Assembly: GCF_020520425.1 (NCBI RefSeq) | Contig: NC_079491.1 | Span: 6,001,143 to 6,065,142 of the forward strand | Reading direction: 5' to 3' | Length of the DNA stretch: 64,000 nucleotides | Source: Spinacia oleracea | Lineage: Eukaryota > Streptophyta > Magnoliopsida > Caryophyllales > Amaranthaceae | In this document: positions 1 through 10,967 of the stretch, in pieces | Layout of the letters: each line of letters starts with the position of its first letter | How positions within the stretch are numbered: the stretch's first letter is position 1 | The notes under the pieces: model-generated | Told to the model about the DNA's origin: nothing | Databases searched by the model: none | What the model saw: only the letters and a program-made list of their open reading frames with translations | Translations under genes and position numbers: made by a program

Positions 1-322
1 ACCTACAACTCTTTCCACACCTTTGCAAACCTGCAAATAATAATAAAATCATATGTTATGTTATCATACCATTAAATTGAGCTATTTTCAAAAATGAAAA
101 AAAATGAAAAAAAACTTCATCTTTTATTTTTAGAAAAGGAAATAAATAGATAAATGTTTGAAGAAAAGATGAACAAGTATATGGTATACCAGCAAGCTTA
201 GGGACAGAACTCCAGCAACCGACGCCGAAACGAGTAATGTGATTAAAGAGCTTCTCATCTTCTTCAGGAGACCATAACCCTTTCTTCAACTTTGGTTTTG
301 TACAACAAGAATGGCGCACCAT
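1..322 (-). CDS. R2R3-MYB transcription factor, exon 1 and start of exon 2 (partial)
   Basis: The N-terminus of an R2R3-MYB DNA-binding protein is read on the minus strand. Exon 1 (322 down to 190) starts MVRHSCC and contains GLWSPEEDEKL and GCWSSVPKLAG, the first two helices of MYB repeat R2. A 159-bp intron (189-31) begins GTATAC and ends TTGCAG. Exon 2 resumes in phase with LQRCGKSCR, the end of R2, then leaves the window; R3 and the activation region are outside. MGRHSCC followed by GLWSPEEDEKL and GCWSSVPKLAGLQRCGKSCR is typical of the MYB61/50/55/86 group (secondary wall, stomatal or mucilage regulators). Residue 2 is V where G is usual, and the R2 loop reads RFGVGC. The family is certain; the exact orthologue is not. 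Confidence 0.93.
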
Positions 323-450
323 ACTTTTTTTTTTTTTGTAAAAAAAATATATATTTTTTGAATTATGAATGAATAATAATAAATAGAAATGAAGTGTTTA
401 ATTTCCTTTTATGTGTAGAAAATATTTGATGGAAAGAAGAAGAAGTGATG

Positions 451-486
451 AGCTAGGCTAGCTTAGCTTAGCTTAGCTTAGTTTAG
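451..486. repeat. TTAGC microsatellite
   Basis: Five to six imperfect copies of a 5-bp unit (GCTTA) lie in the presumed 5'UTR or promoter of the MYB gene. Length variation here could be a polymorphic marker. Confidence 0.7.
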
Positions 487-539
487 TTACTCGTACGATA
501 ATGAGTTAGCAAGAGATCAAACATATGACAAGTGTTGCA

Positions 540-556
540 GGTTTATATATAGTACT
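540..556 (-). promoter_or_regulatory. Possible TATA box of the MYB gene
   Basis: On the minus strand this reads ACTATATATAAACC, about 225 bp upstream of the MYB start codon. A usual 5'UTR length would fit. A G-box-like CCACGTGTC lies farther upstream near 723-731. Assignment is by motif and position only. Confidence 0.4.
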
Positions 557-599
557 ACTATATTTATCATCAAGCACTATTAATAGAAAGTAAAATTAT

Positions 600-1783
600 T
601 ACTTGCCAAAAAAACATTATTATTTTCACTATTCACTATTGTAATTTTCTTAGGATAAAAAATGTATTACGTACCATAAATTCCATAAATGACTCTGGCA
701 ATTAATTAGTAAATTATCAGACCACGTGTCACTGAACCCATCCCTATCCAGTTTGCATTAGGCCTGGTTATTGGATAATGTAACCTAATGGATTTAGGAT
801 TAGGGTCAAGTTAGAGGTCTTTTACTGGACATAACTCTTATATATTGCACAGGTTATTGATCAAAGTCAGTATATGGTCAAACTAATAGTCTAATAACTT
901 TAGAAATTAAAATAATTATGTTCTAAACAATCATCGATTTACGGAGTATACCTTTTTATTCCCTTGTAATAACCTTTTGTCTAATTTTTTTCGATGCTCG
1001 TTTATCGACCTGCTATTGACCGTCCAATATCGACATGTTTTAAAGAGACCAATTGGTGATCAGACTCACTTTTAAACTTGTGTCGATATTGAATTGACCC
1101 GCATAACAAACAGGTTTAACAGGTATACTATTGAGCATGGTCTGGTATAGTTAAAAAATCAAGCATCAGTCGATCTGATAGGAGATTAATTGAAAAATCT
1201 AATCATACTTAGAATTTAAGATAAAGGGTATGAAAGAGAGAGAGGAAGAGGAGATGAAGGAAGATGAAGCAATCAAGTGGGTTTTACGCAAGTAATGCTT
1301 TTTTAAGTTAGAATAAAAATAAATTAAAATATTGATTGGGTTTTAAGATATCTCATTTCCTTCCTAATTAATTCACTAATTATTAAATAAATACAAATAA
1401 TTATGTGAAAGAGAATTGAAGAAGAAGGGTGCAAACGTGTGAATTAAATAAAAATAATTAGGAGTAGGAATACAGTGAACATTGGGACATCTTACGTAGT
1501 AGCTGTGTTTTGGTCCACAATAATGGGAGAAGTAGTAATTCGTACAAACTTACAATTTGTTTAGTTTCGTTTCATTTCATTTATTTATTTTATATTTCAA
1601 ACATAATAATTAATGTGAAGTGTATTTAAAGATGAAGTTTTTAAATTAATGTTTAGACCATAACATGTCTTATATGACTATTTTTAAAGATGGAACTTAA
1701 TTACTAATTTTTTTTAAAATACACTTTTTTTTTTTTTGATATAGAGTGGCCTATGAGAGAAAAATTTACAGCCATATTTTTTA
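600..1783. other. AT-rich intergenic DNA upstream of the MYB gene
   Basis: No coding signal, tRNA or clear element boundary is visible here. It is ordinary AT-rich spacer with short homopolymers. Confidence 0.6.
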
Positions 1784-2346
1784 GGCAATTTTGTCAAAAA
1801 TGACCTTTTATAACTCAAATTTTGCGATAAAGAACCTTATATAATTTTTTTTGTGAAATCACACCTTAATGTAAATTTTCTTGCGAAAAAGGACCTAAGA
1901 GACATTTCCGGCATTGACTGAGCTTTTCCGCCATTGACTTGCACGTGAGCAGCATGTGTGGCTTAAGTTGGCTATAGACACTGATTTTTCCGAGTCTTGA
2001 ATTTTGAAATTTGATTTTGTTTTGATTTTTTTTTCAACTTTAGGTTTTAACGCTTAGAATTTTAGAGGAAAGTTGGGTGTGGTTAGCAAAATAAAGCCAC
2101 ACGGGCTTTTCACGTGCAAGTCAATGGCCGGAAAAGCTCAGTTAATGCCGAAAACTTACTTTTGGTTGTCTTTTGCAAAAAAAATATATTACATTAAGGT
2201 GTGATCGATTAAACAAAAGTAAATTATACAAGGTCATTTCTCGCAAAAAAAAATTTACATTAAGGTGTTATTTCACAAATAAAAAATTATATAAGGTCCT
2301 TTCTCGCAAGATCTGGTTATAAAAGGTTCTTTTGAGCAAATTTGCC
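1784..2346. mobile_element. Mutator-like MITE (inverted-repeat type)
   Basis: A 563-bp non-autonomous element whose two halves are long inverted repeats. It begins GGCAATTTTGTCAAAAATGA and ends in the near-reverse complement. It is flanked by a perfect 9-bp target duplication TATTTTTTA (1775-1783 and 2347-2355), the Mutator hallmark. Each arm carries the ACTTGCACGTG/CACGTGCAAG motif and a GGCATTGACTGAGC-like block. A relative lies at 41277-41830. No transposase is encoded. Confidence 0.9.
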
Positions 2347-2355
2347 TATTTTTTA

Positions 2356-2838
2356 TGGCTCTTAGTTAAACAAAATTATTTTCCGTAACAAAAATGGTTT
2401 AATCGTAAAAATCAATTTTATTCAACAATTTTTTGTTTTTGTAATAATAAGTTGTAGTGGTCACAAAATTCAATTTTAAAAAAAGTCAGTTCAATTATCA
2501 AAATGAGTTTTGAATAGCTAGTAAGTCTCAATCAGATTTGAAAAATGTGTCAAAAAAAACACAAAAATTGAAAAATCAGGTGGGGAAAATGTCTGAATAA
2601 AGGTACGAACCAACTTTGTAAAAAAAAAAGAGTGTGTAAATATCTTTTTTAGTTCCATGTTTAGCAAGTACGTAGTATACTAGTACTAAATTGGATTCAT
2701 GCACCATTGTCATATATAAGCCGTGCATTATTCATGATTCATTTTCAACTGTTACAATTCGAAAGCAATCTAACAAGTTAGGATCCATACCACACATAAA
2801 TATTCAATTCATCGATGAATTATTAATTAATACAAGTA

Positions 2839-2931
<93 letters not shown>

Positions 2932-4210
2932 CGTACGAATTGAAGTATAAAAATTATGTACGTAATACGAAGTATTTCCTACAAGAAACATACTCCCTCA
3001 ATCCGTCTCTTTTTGTTTGCCCCGATCTTATTTCACTTTGTGGTGTCCCTTTGAGTGAATAATCTCAAGGGACAGAGTCGCATAGGGATAACTTTATACG
3101 GAATACTTCATTTGCCTATATTAGTAACATGATAGTCTTGTCTCGTTCGAGTCAGAAACAACAATAAATGTACAGACGTTTATAATTATATAAGTAAAAA
3201 CTCGTTATATTGTAAGTCTGTCTCATGTAAAACTCGTTGATAAAAACTCCAAGTGAATTTGTGGTTATAGAAGACTCATAATCAGGATTGATTATACTTC
3301 CTCGTTCGACAAATATCGTACCATGCTGACTTTTACACTATTCATGTTGTGTCTTTGATCATCTTTTGTAAAATATACATAAGAAATATGTAATGCTATA
3401 GGATCTTATTAGATTCACATCTATATATACTTTCTAAAAATAATTATAAATATTTATTTATACATAATTTGAGAAATAACGGGTCAAAGTCATATATTGA
3501 AAAGCATGAAATTAACATGGTGTAATATTTTCGGAACAGATCGAACAAGTATAAAAATTGCATTGCCGATGTGGTGATGATCTTATAATTTTTTTTTTTT
3601 TTTTGGTGCGAATGAGCCACTAGGGCAATATGGTGATGATCTTATAATATGAGTAGTCTTTATGCTTTGTTTCTCATTCGGGGTTTATACTTTCCAAAGC
3701 TTTGAATTCTTGCGCATACAATATTTGATTCATATCTGTATGGACCCCACTTCTCTTATACTTAGTGTCGGCTGATTCTCTAAATATGCTTTGTATTTGA
3801 CTCCAATTTATCTCTAATTTTTAATTAATTAATTCCTCAATTATACATTATATACGTACATGCACTTTCAATACATTTTTGCTGTCAATCTAATCATTAA
3901 AAGCGTGTCTTTTTAAGGGATTATGTCAACTAATTAACATCACTCTTTAGTCTTTACTAATAATCATTGCTTAAGCTTAATTAATCAACTTAATTAGTTC
4001 AGTAATAACCGACAACATTTTATTCATTACATTATACCTATAATAAATACTTATTAGAATTAATCACTATAAATCATGCATCTAAACGTCAACTTTAATG
4101 TAAGGGTTATTTTTCTGTGGTTTTATTTAAACTAGCTACATATCCGCGGCATACTTTTTTTTAAAAAAATTTATTATTATATTATGTATTATATTATATT
4201 ATTATTACCT
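2356..4210. other. Intergenic DNA with decayed MITE fragments
   Basis: No gene is visible. Besides the TA repeat, degraded TA-type MITE ends lie near 2993-3090 and 3299-3555. A short piece near 3586-3635 (a T-run followed by GGTGCGAATGAGCCAC) matches the 3' end of the SINE at 58866 and is probably a truncated copy. Confidence 0.5.
2841..2931. repeat. (TA)n microsatellite
   Basis: About 45 uninterrupted TA dinucleotides. An open frame that runs through it is a by-product of the repeat. Confidence 0.98.
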
Positions 4211-4676
4211 GGAAAATTTGGCAAATACAATCTTTTAAAGTTTCATATTTGTCAATTACAACCTTAAACTTTTAATTTTGTCAATTATAACCTTAACTTA
4301 ATTTATACATCCATTTTAAATTATAACTCAAAGTGACTTTCCAGCAAAAATAATCGGAAGATGATGTCATAATGTTATTAAAAAAATAATTACATAATTC
4401 CTATAAAAAAATTAAATCAAAAAATAAGAGTTAAAACAAAAAAAAGTCGAAAAATAAGAATTAAGAAAAATCGAAAAATATATATTTTTTAATAGATATT
4501 ATGTAATTGTTTTTTTAATAACATTATGACATCATCTTTTGGTTATTTTTGCTGAAAAATGAGTTTGGGTTGTTATTTAAAATAGATCTATAAGTTTAAG
4601 GTTGTAAATGACAAAAGTAGAAGTGTTGAAATTGACAAATAAGAAACTTTACTAGGTTGTATTTACCAAATTTGTC
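4211..4676. mobile_element. Mutator-like MITE (inverted-repeat type, second family)
   Basis: A 466-bp inverted-repeat element. The left end is GGAAAATTTGGCAAATACAA and the right end mirrors it (TTGTATTTACCAAATTTGTC). The 9-bp flanks are TTATTACCT (left) and TTATTACTT (right), eight of nine matching, which suggests an older Mutator-type insertion. The arms share GATGATGTCATAATGTTATT in inverted orientation. Confidence 0.8.
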
Positions 4677-5011
4677 TTATTACTTCGTAAGAAAGAAAAA
4701 CTCTATTATAAATCATGTATCATCAGTCACAGACTCACATATCAGCTAGTCTAACTATACACGTGCTTTAGAATAGCAAAACGTACTGAAAAGATCGAGA
4801 ATCTCAATTCCCAAGTACAAACAAATGGTGAGACTCTATTTGTAACCTCCAAGTCGCTCGGTGAGTTATATTAATGTTAGATCAATATATTGTAAAGCTG
4901 GTTTGAGCTTAAAGTAATTAATATAATAACCTCATTTATACTCCACTTAAAATTAAAATTAAAACATTGGTCAATTAGTTTTCTGTTGCGGTGGACCAGC
5001 TGCTGCCTGCT

Positions 5012-5121
5012 GGGAAGTGATAAATCCAAGTAAATTTTTACTTCTTCCAAGGATATCCACATTTTTTTAAAGTTGATTTCCTTGGATGAAGTAAAATTCT
5101 TCCTTGGATTTATCATTTCCC
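5012..5121. mobile_element. 110-bp Mutator-type MITE with perfect 9-bp TSD
   Basis: A very small foldback element. It starts GGGAAGTGATAAATCC, ends GGATTTATCATTTCCC, and the arms pair through most of their length. Both flanks carry CTGCCTGCT (5003-5011 and 5122-5130), a perfect 9-bp target duplication. Confidence 0.88.
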
Positions 5122-5130
5122 CTGCCTGCT

Positions 5131-6204
5131 AGGTGTATATATTAAGATGTTTAATTATTTATCTCTCTTCTTAATTAGTTCTTACTCTTAATTATCACTA
5201 CTAGTTTGACTACTTGTCAATATAGAAACAATACATTAGTACTTGTTTTCTCTCCTTGTGCTTAATTATGTGCCTTCTAAAGTACTTCTATCAATTGTAC
5301 TTCTCCAAATGGTGTTCATTGGATAATTGAATTACTACTAAATTAATATAATGATCGATCATTTTTGTTGTCTTAGGAACTTAATTAAGGTATGTGTAAA
5401 TAAGTGATGGTGGAAAAATAAGTTTTGTATATATACTCATTGCTTCCTGTATGATATATTTCAGATAATATGAAATGACTCTTAATACGAATTGAAGCTT
5501 AGGTGTAGTAGGAGAGAGATTAAAAACCATCAAAATAAGAGTATCCCCTTATTGATGTTCTAAATTATCGTAATATATAGTCTATAGAACAATTTACTAT
5601 ATATACTAAAGATGCATCCAACAATCCAACATTCATACTGTTGAAACTCAATGTTACCCACATGTGATCGTGTTGCCCCACATTAAAAAAAGCTAGAAGA
5701 GAGAAAATATCAACTTATAAGCTCTTACTAAATATTGTCAATTAATTTTAACGTACCTCTTTTGAACTATAAGTGGACGACATGGTCGTCTTGAACATTT
5801 TGGAGGCCTTTTGCTAAACATAAAAATAAAAATTTGTACATATTAATCATAAATATAATTCATAATATCTAAGACAATATGTATGCATCACAAGCCCGTC
5901 GCCTAGATTATCCACCACATGAATGCATTATACCCTGATTTTTTAAAAGTCACAAAAAAAAAATACTTCGTACAACATACTAACTAAATGTTATCTAAAA
6001 TATTTTGTGCGTCTTACAAGCCAGTCTATAGTCTAGATTATCCAACTTTTAATGGTATAAAAATATACAAAATGAATTTTGTACAAGTAAATGTAGAAAA
6101 AACAATTCAATCTAGATAAACTACATAGTGCTCCGTAATAAGAAGTACAGTTGTACTGCGTACGAATTATATAAATTGGAAGGATATAAAAAGTTTAAAA
6201 CATA
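5131..6204. other. Intergenic DNA without recognised features
   Basis: AT-rich sequence with no coding signal and no element whose two ends I can define. Confidence 0.5.
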
Positions 6205-6514
6205 CTCCCTCCGTCTCGGAATACTCGACCCGGTTTGACCGGCACAGAGTTTAAGGGACTTGAATTGACTTATTTAATTTAATAGGTAGTAGTTGATAGT
6301 GGGGTATTAGTTTAATGTAATTAGTGGGAAATGTGTGAAGGGTGGGGTTGGGGGAGAGTAGGAGTTGAATTTTTAATTATTTTTTGTATGGAGTAGGGGG
6401 TAGGTGGGTTAATAGGGGTGGAGTGAGAAATAATATAATATTGTTAGAATATTTCCATTTTTAGAAACAGGTCAAGTATTAAGGGACGGCCCGATAAGGA
6501 AAACAGGTCAAGTA
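6205..6514. mobile_element. Stowaway-like MITE, right end truncated
   Basis: The left terminus CTCCCTCCGTCTCGGAATAC follows a TA. The body closely matches the copy at 6661-7471. The right end breaks off after AGGTCAAGTA, losing the terminal repeat. It is useful as an intact, empty-site reference for the Helitron insertion in the neighbouring copy. Confidence 0.85.
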
Positions 6515-6660
6515 AAATTGATGTTGGCATTGGCAATACGAACCCAGCCAGGATCTTGATGCACACTTTTATCGCTATTAGTCTTACACGTATAACCACC
6601 TAAGCTATATTGATGTCGTTTGTTACGATTGCATAGAAAACTACAATAAGAAACGTAGTA

Positions 6661-7471
6661 CTCCCTCCGTCCCGGAATACTCGACCCGGTTTGACCGGCA
6701 CAGAGTTTAAGGAACTTGAATTGACTTATTTAATTTAATAGGTAGTAGTTGATAGTGGGGTATTATTTTAATGTAGTTAGTGGGAGGTGGGTTAAGAGAT
6801 GGGGTTGGGGGAGAGTAGGGGTTGAATTTTTAATTATTTTTTGTATGGAGTAGGGGGTAGGTGGGTTAATAGGGGTGGAGTGAGAAATAATATAATACTA
6901 GATAAGGTCCCGTGCACGCACGGTTATTTAAAAATTATTAATTGACCATATTTTTTAACTGAAATATTTATCCCTTAAATCTATTGTGTAATTAATAAAT
7001 CTCGAACATACTCATTTTATCATATAATATACACTTTTCGCTCTATTACGTATTATATATTTTATATATTTAATATGATGATTTGACCAAATTAAATATT
7101 TGATATGCTTAATATGAACAAAATATTGAGTAATTTTTTATTATTATTATTGATATGACTATCTGACTAAATATTAAATATTAATTACCAAAGTTGTCTA
7201 ACAATGTTATATTTAATAATTCTATAATTTTTTCTATTTATAAACATTTATAAAAAAGGAGAGAAAATAAAAGTATAATAAAAATATTTCTTTTTTAGGA
7301 AAGGGTTTTTGGCGGGGAAAAATGGCACCAGGAATTGACACGTGTTATTCCTGGTGTCTCTTTTAGTATATAGTAATAGATTGTTAGAATATTTTCATTT
7401 TTAAAAACAGGTCGAGTATTAAGGGACGGCCCGATAAAGAAAACGGGTCAAGTATTCCGAAACGGAGGGAG
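6661..7471. mobile_element. Stowaway-like MITE interrupted by a Helitron
   Basis: The terminal inverted repeats are CTCCCTCCGTCCCGGAATAC (left) and its reverse-complement relative (right), with TA on both sides (6659-6660 and 7472-7473). Without the 483-bp insertion at 6898-7380 the element is 328 bp, matching a typical member of this family (compare 61256-61580). Confidence 0.9.
6898..7380 (-). mobile_element. Non-autonomous Helitron
   Basis: A 483-bp element in minus orientation. Its 5' end is TCTATTACTATATAC and its 3' end is CTAG, preceded by the hairpin CCGTGCGTGCACGG and a short spacer. It sits between host A and T with no target duplication, as Helitrons do. The uninterrupted site TATAATATTGTTAG is present in the adjacent MITE copy (6435-6450), so both borders are fixed to the base. 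A 10-bp inverted repeat (CACCAGGAAT/ATTCCTGGTG) lies near the 5' end. No RepHel protein is encoded. Confidence 0.93.
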
Positions 7472-7932
7472 TACAATTTAAGGTTCTGGGGCCCCAAAAA
7501 GTCGGTAACCCTGTGTTGTTGGGCTGGTTGCTCAGCCCAATAGCCGGCCATGGTGGACGTACCGAACTCTCCTTCTCCTAATTAAATTGTCCATTTCCAT
7601 TTAATTCTTTAGTTTAACGCCTACTTGCATGGTGGAAACTTTTGCATGAGATTTTATTGCCGATTTATTTGACGACAGTCACCATTTCAGGCAATCAACA
7701 TCATACATGCACGCTAACTTGAGATTATTCTCTAATACTATACGTCAAACTAAGGATTTCATTCTCACAAAAAAATTGCGATTTTCAATGTCTATATATT
7801 TACATAAAAATATCAATTATCAAATAAATAATTACACTTATACAAAGTAATGCATGGAACTAAATGTATATATGTATGAATAGTCTAAATCTTAACTTGC
7901 GTGTATAATTATACTTTTTTTTTTACGGGAAT

Positions 7933-8060
7933 TACGCATACTAAACTTAATTTTACGTAAATGTACAACAATAAAAACGAAACCGAGTATTATTTTACGC
8001 ATACTAAACTTAATTTTACATAAATGTACAACAATAAAAACAAAACCGAGTATTATTAGA
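7933..8060. repeat. Tandem duplication, two ~63-bp units
   Basis: Two adjacent near-identical units begin ACGCATACTAAACTTAATTT and contain TGTACAACAATAAAAAC. They differ at only a few positions. Confidence 0.9.
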
Positions 8061-8706
8061 AATAAAGGGATTTTTCTCATGTTTTGGCAGTTGTGGTAAA
8101 TACACAAATAACAAAATGATTGGAGAATAAAAACAGGAGAAATACTGTATTCTCGACTAGAAAGAAGATATAATCAATATAAAATATAATGGTTCAAGGT
8201 AACCGACAGATACACGTATGTATGATAGGATTGAACATTAATTCATTTCCAAATTTAATTATTAGCAAATTATCTTTGGACTCAAATTACACTGCCAGCT
8301 GACACTTTCTAGATAGGCAAACGCCAAAATGGACAAATCAGAATATATTAAATTGTTTTTATGGCCCCTATCGCATTATTTTCCGTCCCTGTTTATTCTT
8401 TACATTTAATATTATGTACGTGAACAATAATAATAATAATAGTAATAATAAAGGATTTAATTTTTTTTTTTTAGTTAAATAAAAAATTATGGTTTCCAAT
8501 TTTATTAAATTTTGGGCACAATTTTTTTAGAATATTTGAAAGGAAATATTTCATATATAAAGAATAAAAGATGGACGCCTAAAATATAATACGTAAAGAA
8601 TAAAAATGGATGGAGAAATACTTTATTGTTTTTAAAAGAAATTTGGAATTTTAGTAGGGTGTATTTGAGGTTGTAACCATTTTTTTTTTTTGATTGAATG
8701 AGTTAA

Positions 8707-8985
8707 GGCTTTGTTCACCTTTTTCACTTATTTTCGAAAAAAAAATTATGATAAATTCAGTTAAGTTCAGATAATATAAGTTCAAGAAAAATAAGGTTTG
8801 ACCAAGTATAATTTATAATTAAAATAAATTTTGATAAATACTAATAAGTCCAATTAAATTCTAAAAAATAAATGAAAATGAGGTGACTATAACACACCCG
8901 GCCTAAGTGTTACTTTAAATCAATATGTTTAATTAATTAAATATATCAAGAAAATAAGGGTGAATAGAACGCACCCTACATGATA
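8707..8985. mobile_element. PIF/Harbinger-like MITE (GGCTTTGTTC family)
   Basis: The left end is GGCTTTGTTCACCTTTTTCA and the right end is the inverted relative (AATAGAACGCACCC). Inside are repeated TTCAGATAA/AAGTTCAG motifs shared with copies near 12988, 15031 and 33666. Exact ends are uncertain by a few bases. Confidence 0.65.
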
Positions 8986-9192
8986 CCCTAAGATTGTAGC
9001 GTTGTGCCATTTTACTATCAGCTCGAGGTTAGACAAACCCTAGCCTACTTATTACGTACAATGTTGAAAATTTTAAGAGTCGGAGTAATTAAGTCCCTTT
9101 TATTAATATCATCAGCATACACCCTAAAATTTCATTACAAGTATACCCTCTTAAGTCTTACCTTGTGATCAATATTCAGGATGTGTCATATT

Positions 9193-9220
9193 GTCGTGTC
9201 GTGTCGTGTCGTGTCGTGTC
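9193..9220. repeat. (GTGTC)n microsatellite
   Basis: Five to six perfect copies of the pentamer GTGTC. Confidence 0.9.
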
Positions 9221-9499
9221 AGATCGATCTTTATAAATGGTTGTATACATATACTATCTGATCGAAATATATGGTTCAAGAGCACGTTTATAATAAGGAT
9301 GAATATGATCATGTTTTTTATACTTTATTTCAATTCTATTTAGTTTAGTTGTTCACTTCAACTCAATCAAATAAAACTCAGAAAAACATAACCGTCTCTA
9401 TTTTAGTCTTTTAGAGCATTGCAAATGAAAAAAGTCTTAAATAATGAGATTCCTCTAAAAATAAACACAGTAATGTGTATGTCCTCAACATTTAATAAT

Positions 9500-9829
9500 C
9501 GCAAAGACAGCTTCGCTAACTGATATTGCAATACATACTGACTCAGCTATCTTGGTCTCTTATTTACAAGGACAAGTTAAGCCTGATATCCGTCTTACTT
9601 GGACAGTGAAGGCCATTCTCGAAATAGGTACAGGTTTCAGAAGTTGCATGATTATCAAGGTGGAACGGGATGATGTAAAACTTGCTCATGATCTGGCTAA
9701 ACGGGCTGCGAAGGAAGGACGGTAATTCGTTTCATCATTTGGTGGTAGGCCAAATGGTTAATTAGCTTGTTGTTTTTGTTTTGCTTTTACTCCTGTATCT
9801 TTATCCTATGTCAAAAAAAAAAAAAAAAA
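9500..9829 (+). mobile_element. 5'-truncated LINE (L1-type) 3' end
   Basis: This is the last part of a plant L1-type retrotransposon. It encodes the C-terminal end of the RNase H domain (motifs AIHTDSAILVSYL, then VERDDVKLAHDLAKRA, stop at 9723-9725), then about 90 bp of 3'UTR and an 18-19-base A tail ending at 9829/9830. The flanks repeat AACATTTAATAAT at 9487-9499 and 9830-9842, a 13-bp target duplication. The 5' truncation and A tail are the signature of target-primed reverse transcription. Confidence 0.9.
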
Positions 9830-10148
9830 AACATTTAATAATTTTTTTGACATTTAATAATCTGATCACACGCACGGTTGGCTGTGGATCCCAGTCAATT
9901 AAGACCAATAATACAAGCTACGGAGTAATATATATATAGTCTACTCACATTATATTGTAGGTCAGTCTCATTCACAAGTCACAACCCACAAGGCCATCTC
10001 CTTGAATGGTACGTACTTAATTGGCACACGTCAATTTCGACAAAATGTAGCCCGTCTATAATGCCCGAGTATTTACTACTCCTTGCTGCCTCTTGTCTGT
10101 GTCATTCGACAAAATCTTGTAGTGATTTTGGCGCATCATATATATATA

Positions 10149-10397
10149 ATTCCTCCGTTCCGGAAATATCACATCATGGTTGACTTTTGCTCCTTTAATC
10201 ATTATTTTGACTTTTAATATCTCAAATCGTGTGCAAGTAATATTTATAAAAAAATAATATTTAGAAAATATATATCGATACGAATCTAATATGACATGAC
10301 TAAAATTTCCTTACATACGAATCACAAAAAATGGCCAAAGTCGTAGTGTGAATAGTATAAAAAAATAAATGGTGCGATATTTCCGGAACGGTGGAAG
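10149..10397. mobile_element. Stowaway-like MITE
   Basis: A 249-bp element with terminal repeats ATTCCTCCGTTCCGGAAATATC and CTTCCACCGTTCCGGAAATA (reverse strand), flanked by TA. Confidence 0.85.
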
Positions 10398-10470
10398 TAT
10401 TACTTTATATTTTCGCATGGTATTAAGAATTTGGCACATCAAATAGATATAGATCTCCATAGTTTAAGTG

Positions 10471-10960
10471 TATTGTTATTCGATGTCCGCAAACGCTTAA
10501 AACGTCCGCATCTTTAATATGAAAAGACATTTTTGCCCTTGTAAAATTTTCTCCGATAATAATAATAAAATAATAATAATAACAACAATAATAATAATAA
10601 CAATAACAGTAGTAATAATAATAATAACAATAATAATTAGAAATTTTTTTAAAAAAAATATTAGAATAAAAAAAATAAAAAAAATCACGGGCCGCCGATG
10701 GTGTGCCACCCAGAATTGACGGCCGCCACCATGGTTGGGCCGCAAAAGATCTGCGCGCGGCCCAACCATGGTGGCGGCTGCCAATTCTGGGTGGCATACC
10801 ATGGTTCTGGGTCGCCAATCCCGAGCGGCCCGTGATTTTTTTAATTTTTTTACCCAAAAATATAATCAAACAATTTCGGTTATTTTATTTAAAAGGGTAA
10901 AATTGTCCTTCTACCATAAAATACGGGCGTTTTTAGTGAACAAGGACGTCGAATAAAAAC
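10471..10960. mobile_element. Foldback element with GC-rich central hairpin
   Basis: The outer ends are imperfect inverted repeats built on TTATTCGAYGTCC and CGCTTAAAACG-like blocks. The centre (10688-10834) is strongly GC-rich and palindromic. The surrounding arms are AT-rich, with an AAT/AAC microsatellite at 10556-10637. Open frames on both strands here result from the palindrome. It abuts the solo LTR that begins at 10968. Confidence 0.7.
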
Positions 10961-10967
10961 CCACTAT

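Noticed and set aside
2691-3062. 123-codon open frame on the plus strand
   Set aside because: It runs through a TA microsatellite that encodes only alternating I and Y; not a gene.
10423-10956. Several overlapping open frames on both strands
   Set aside because: They are produced by the GC-rich palindrome and AAT repeats of a foldback element; the same peptide motifs appear on both strands.
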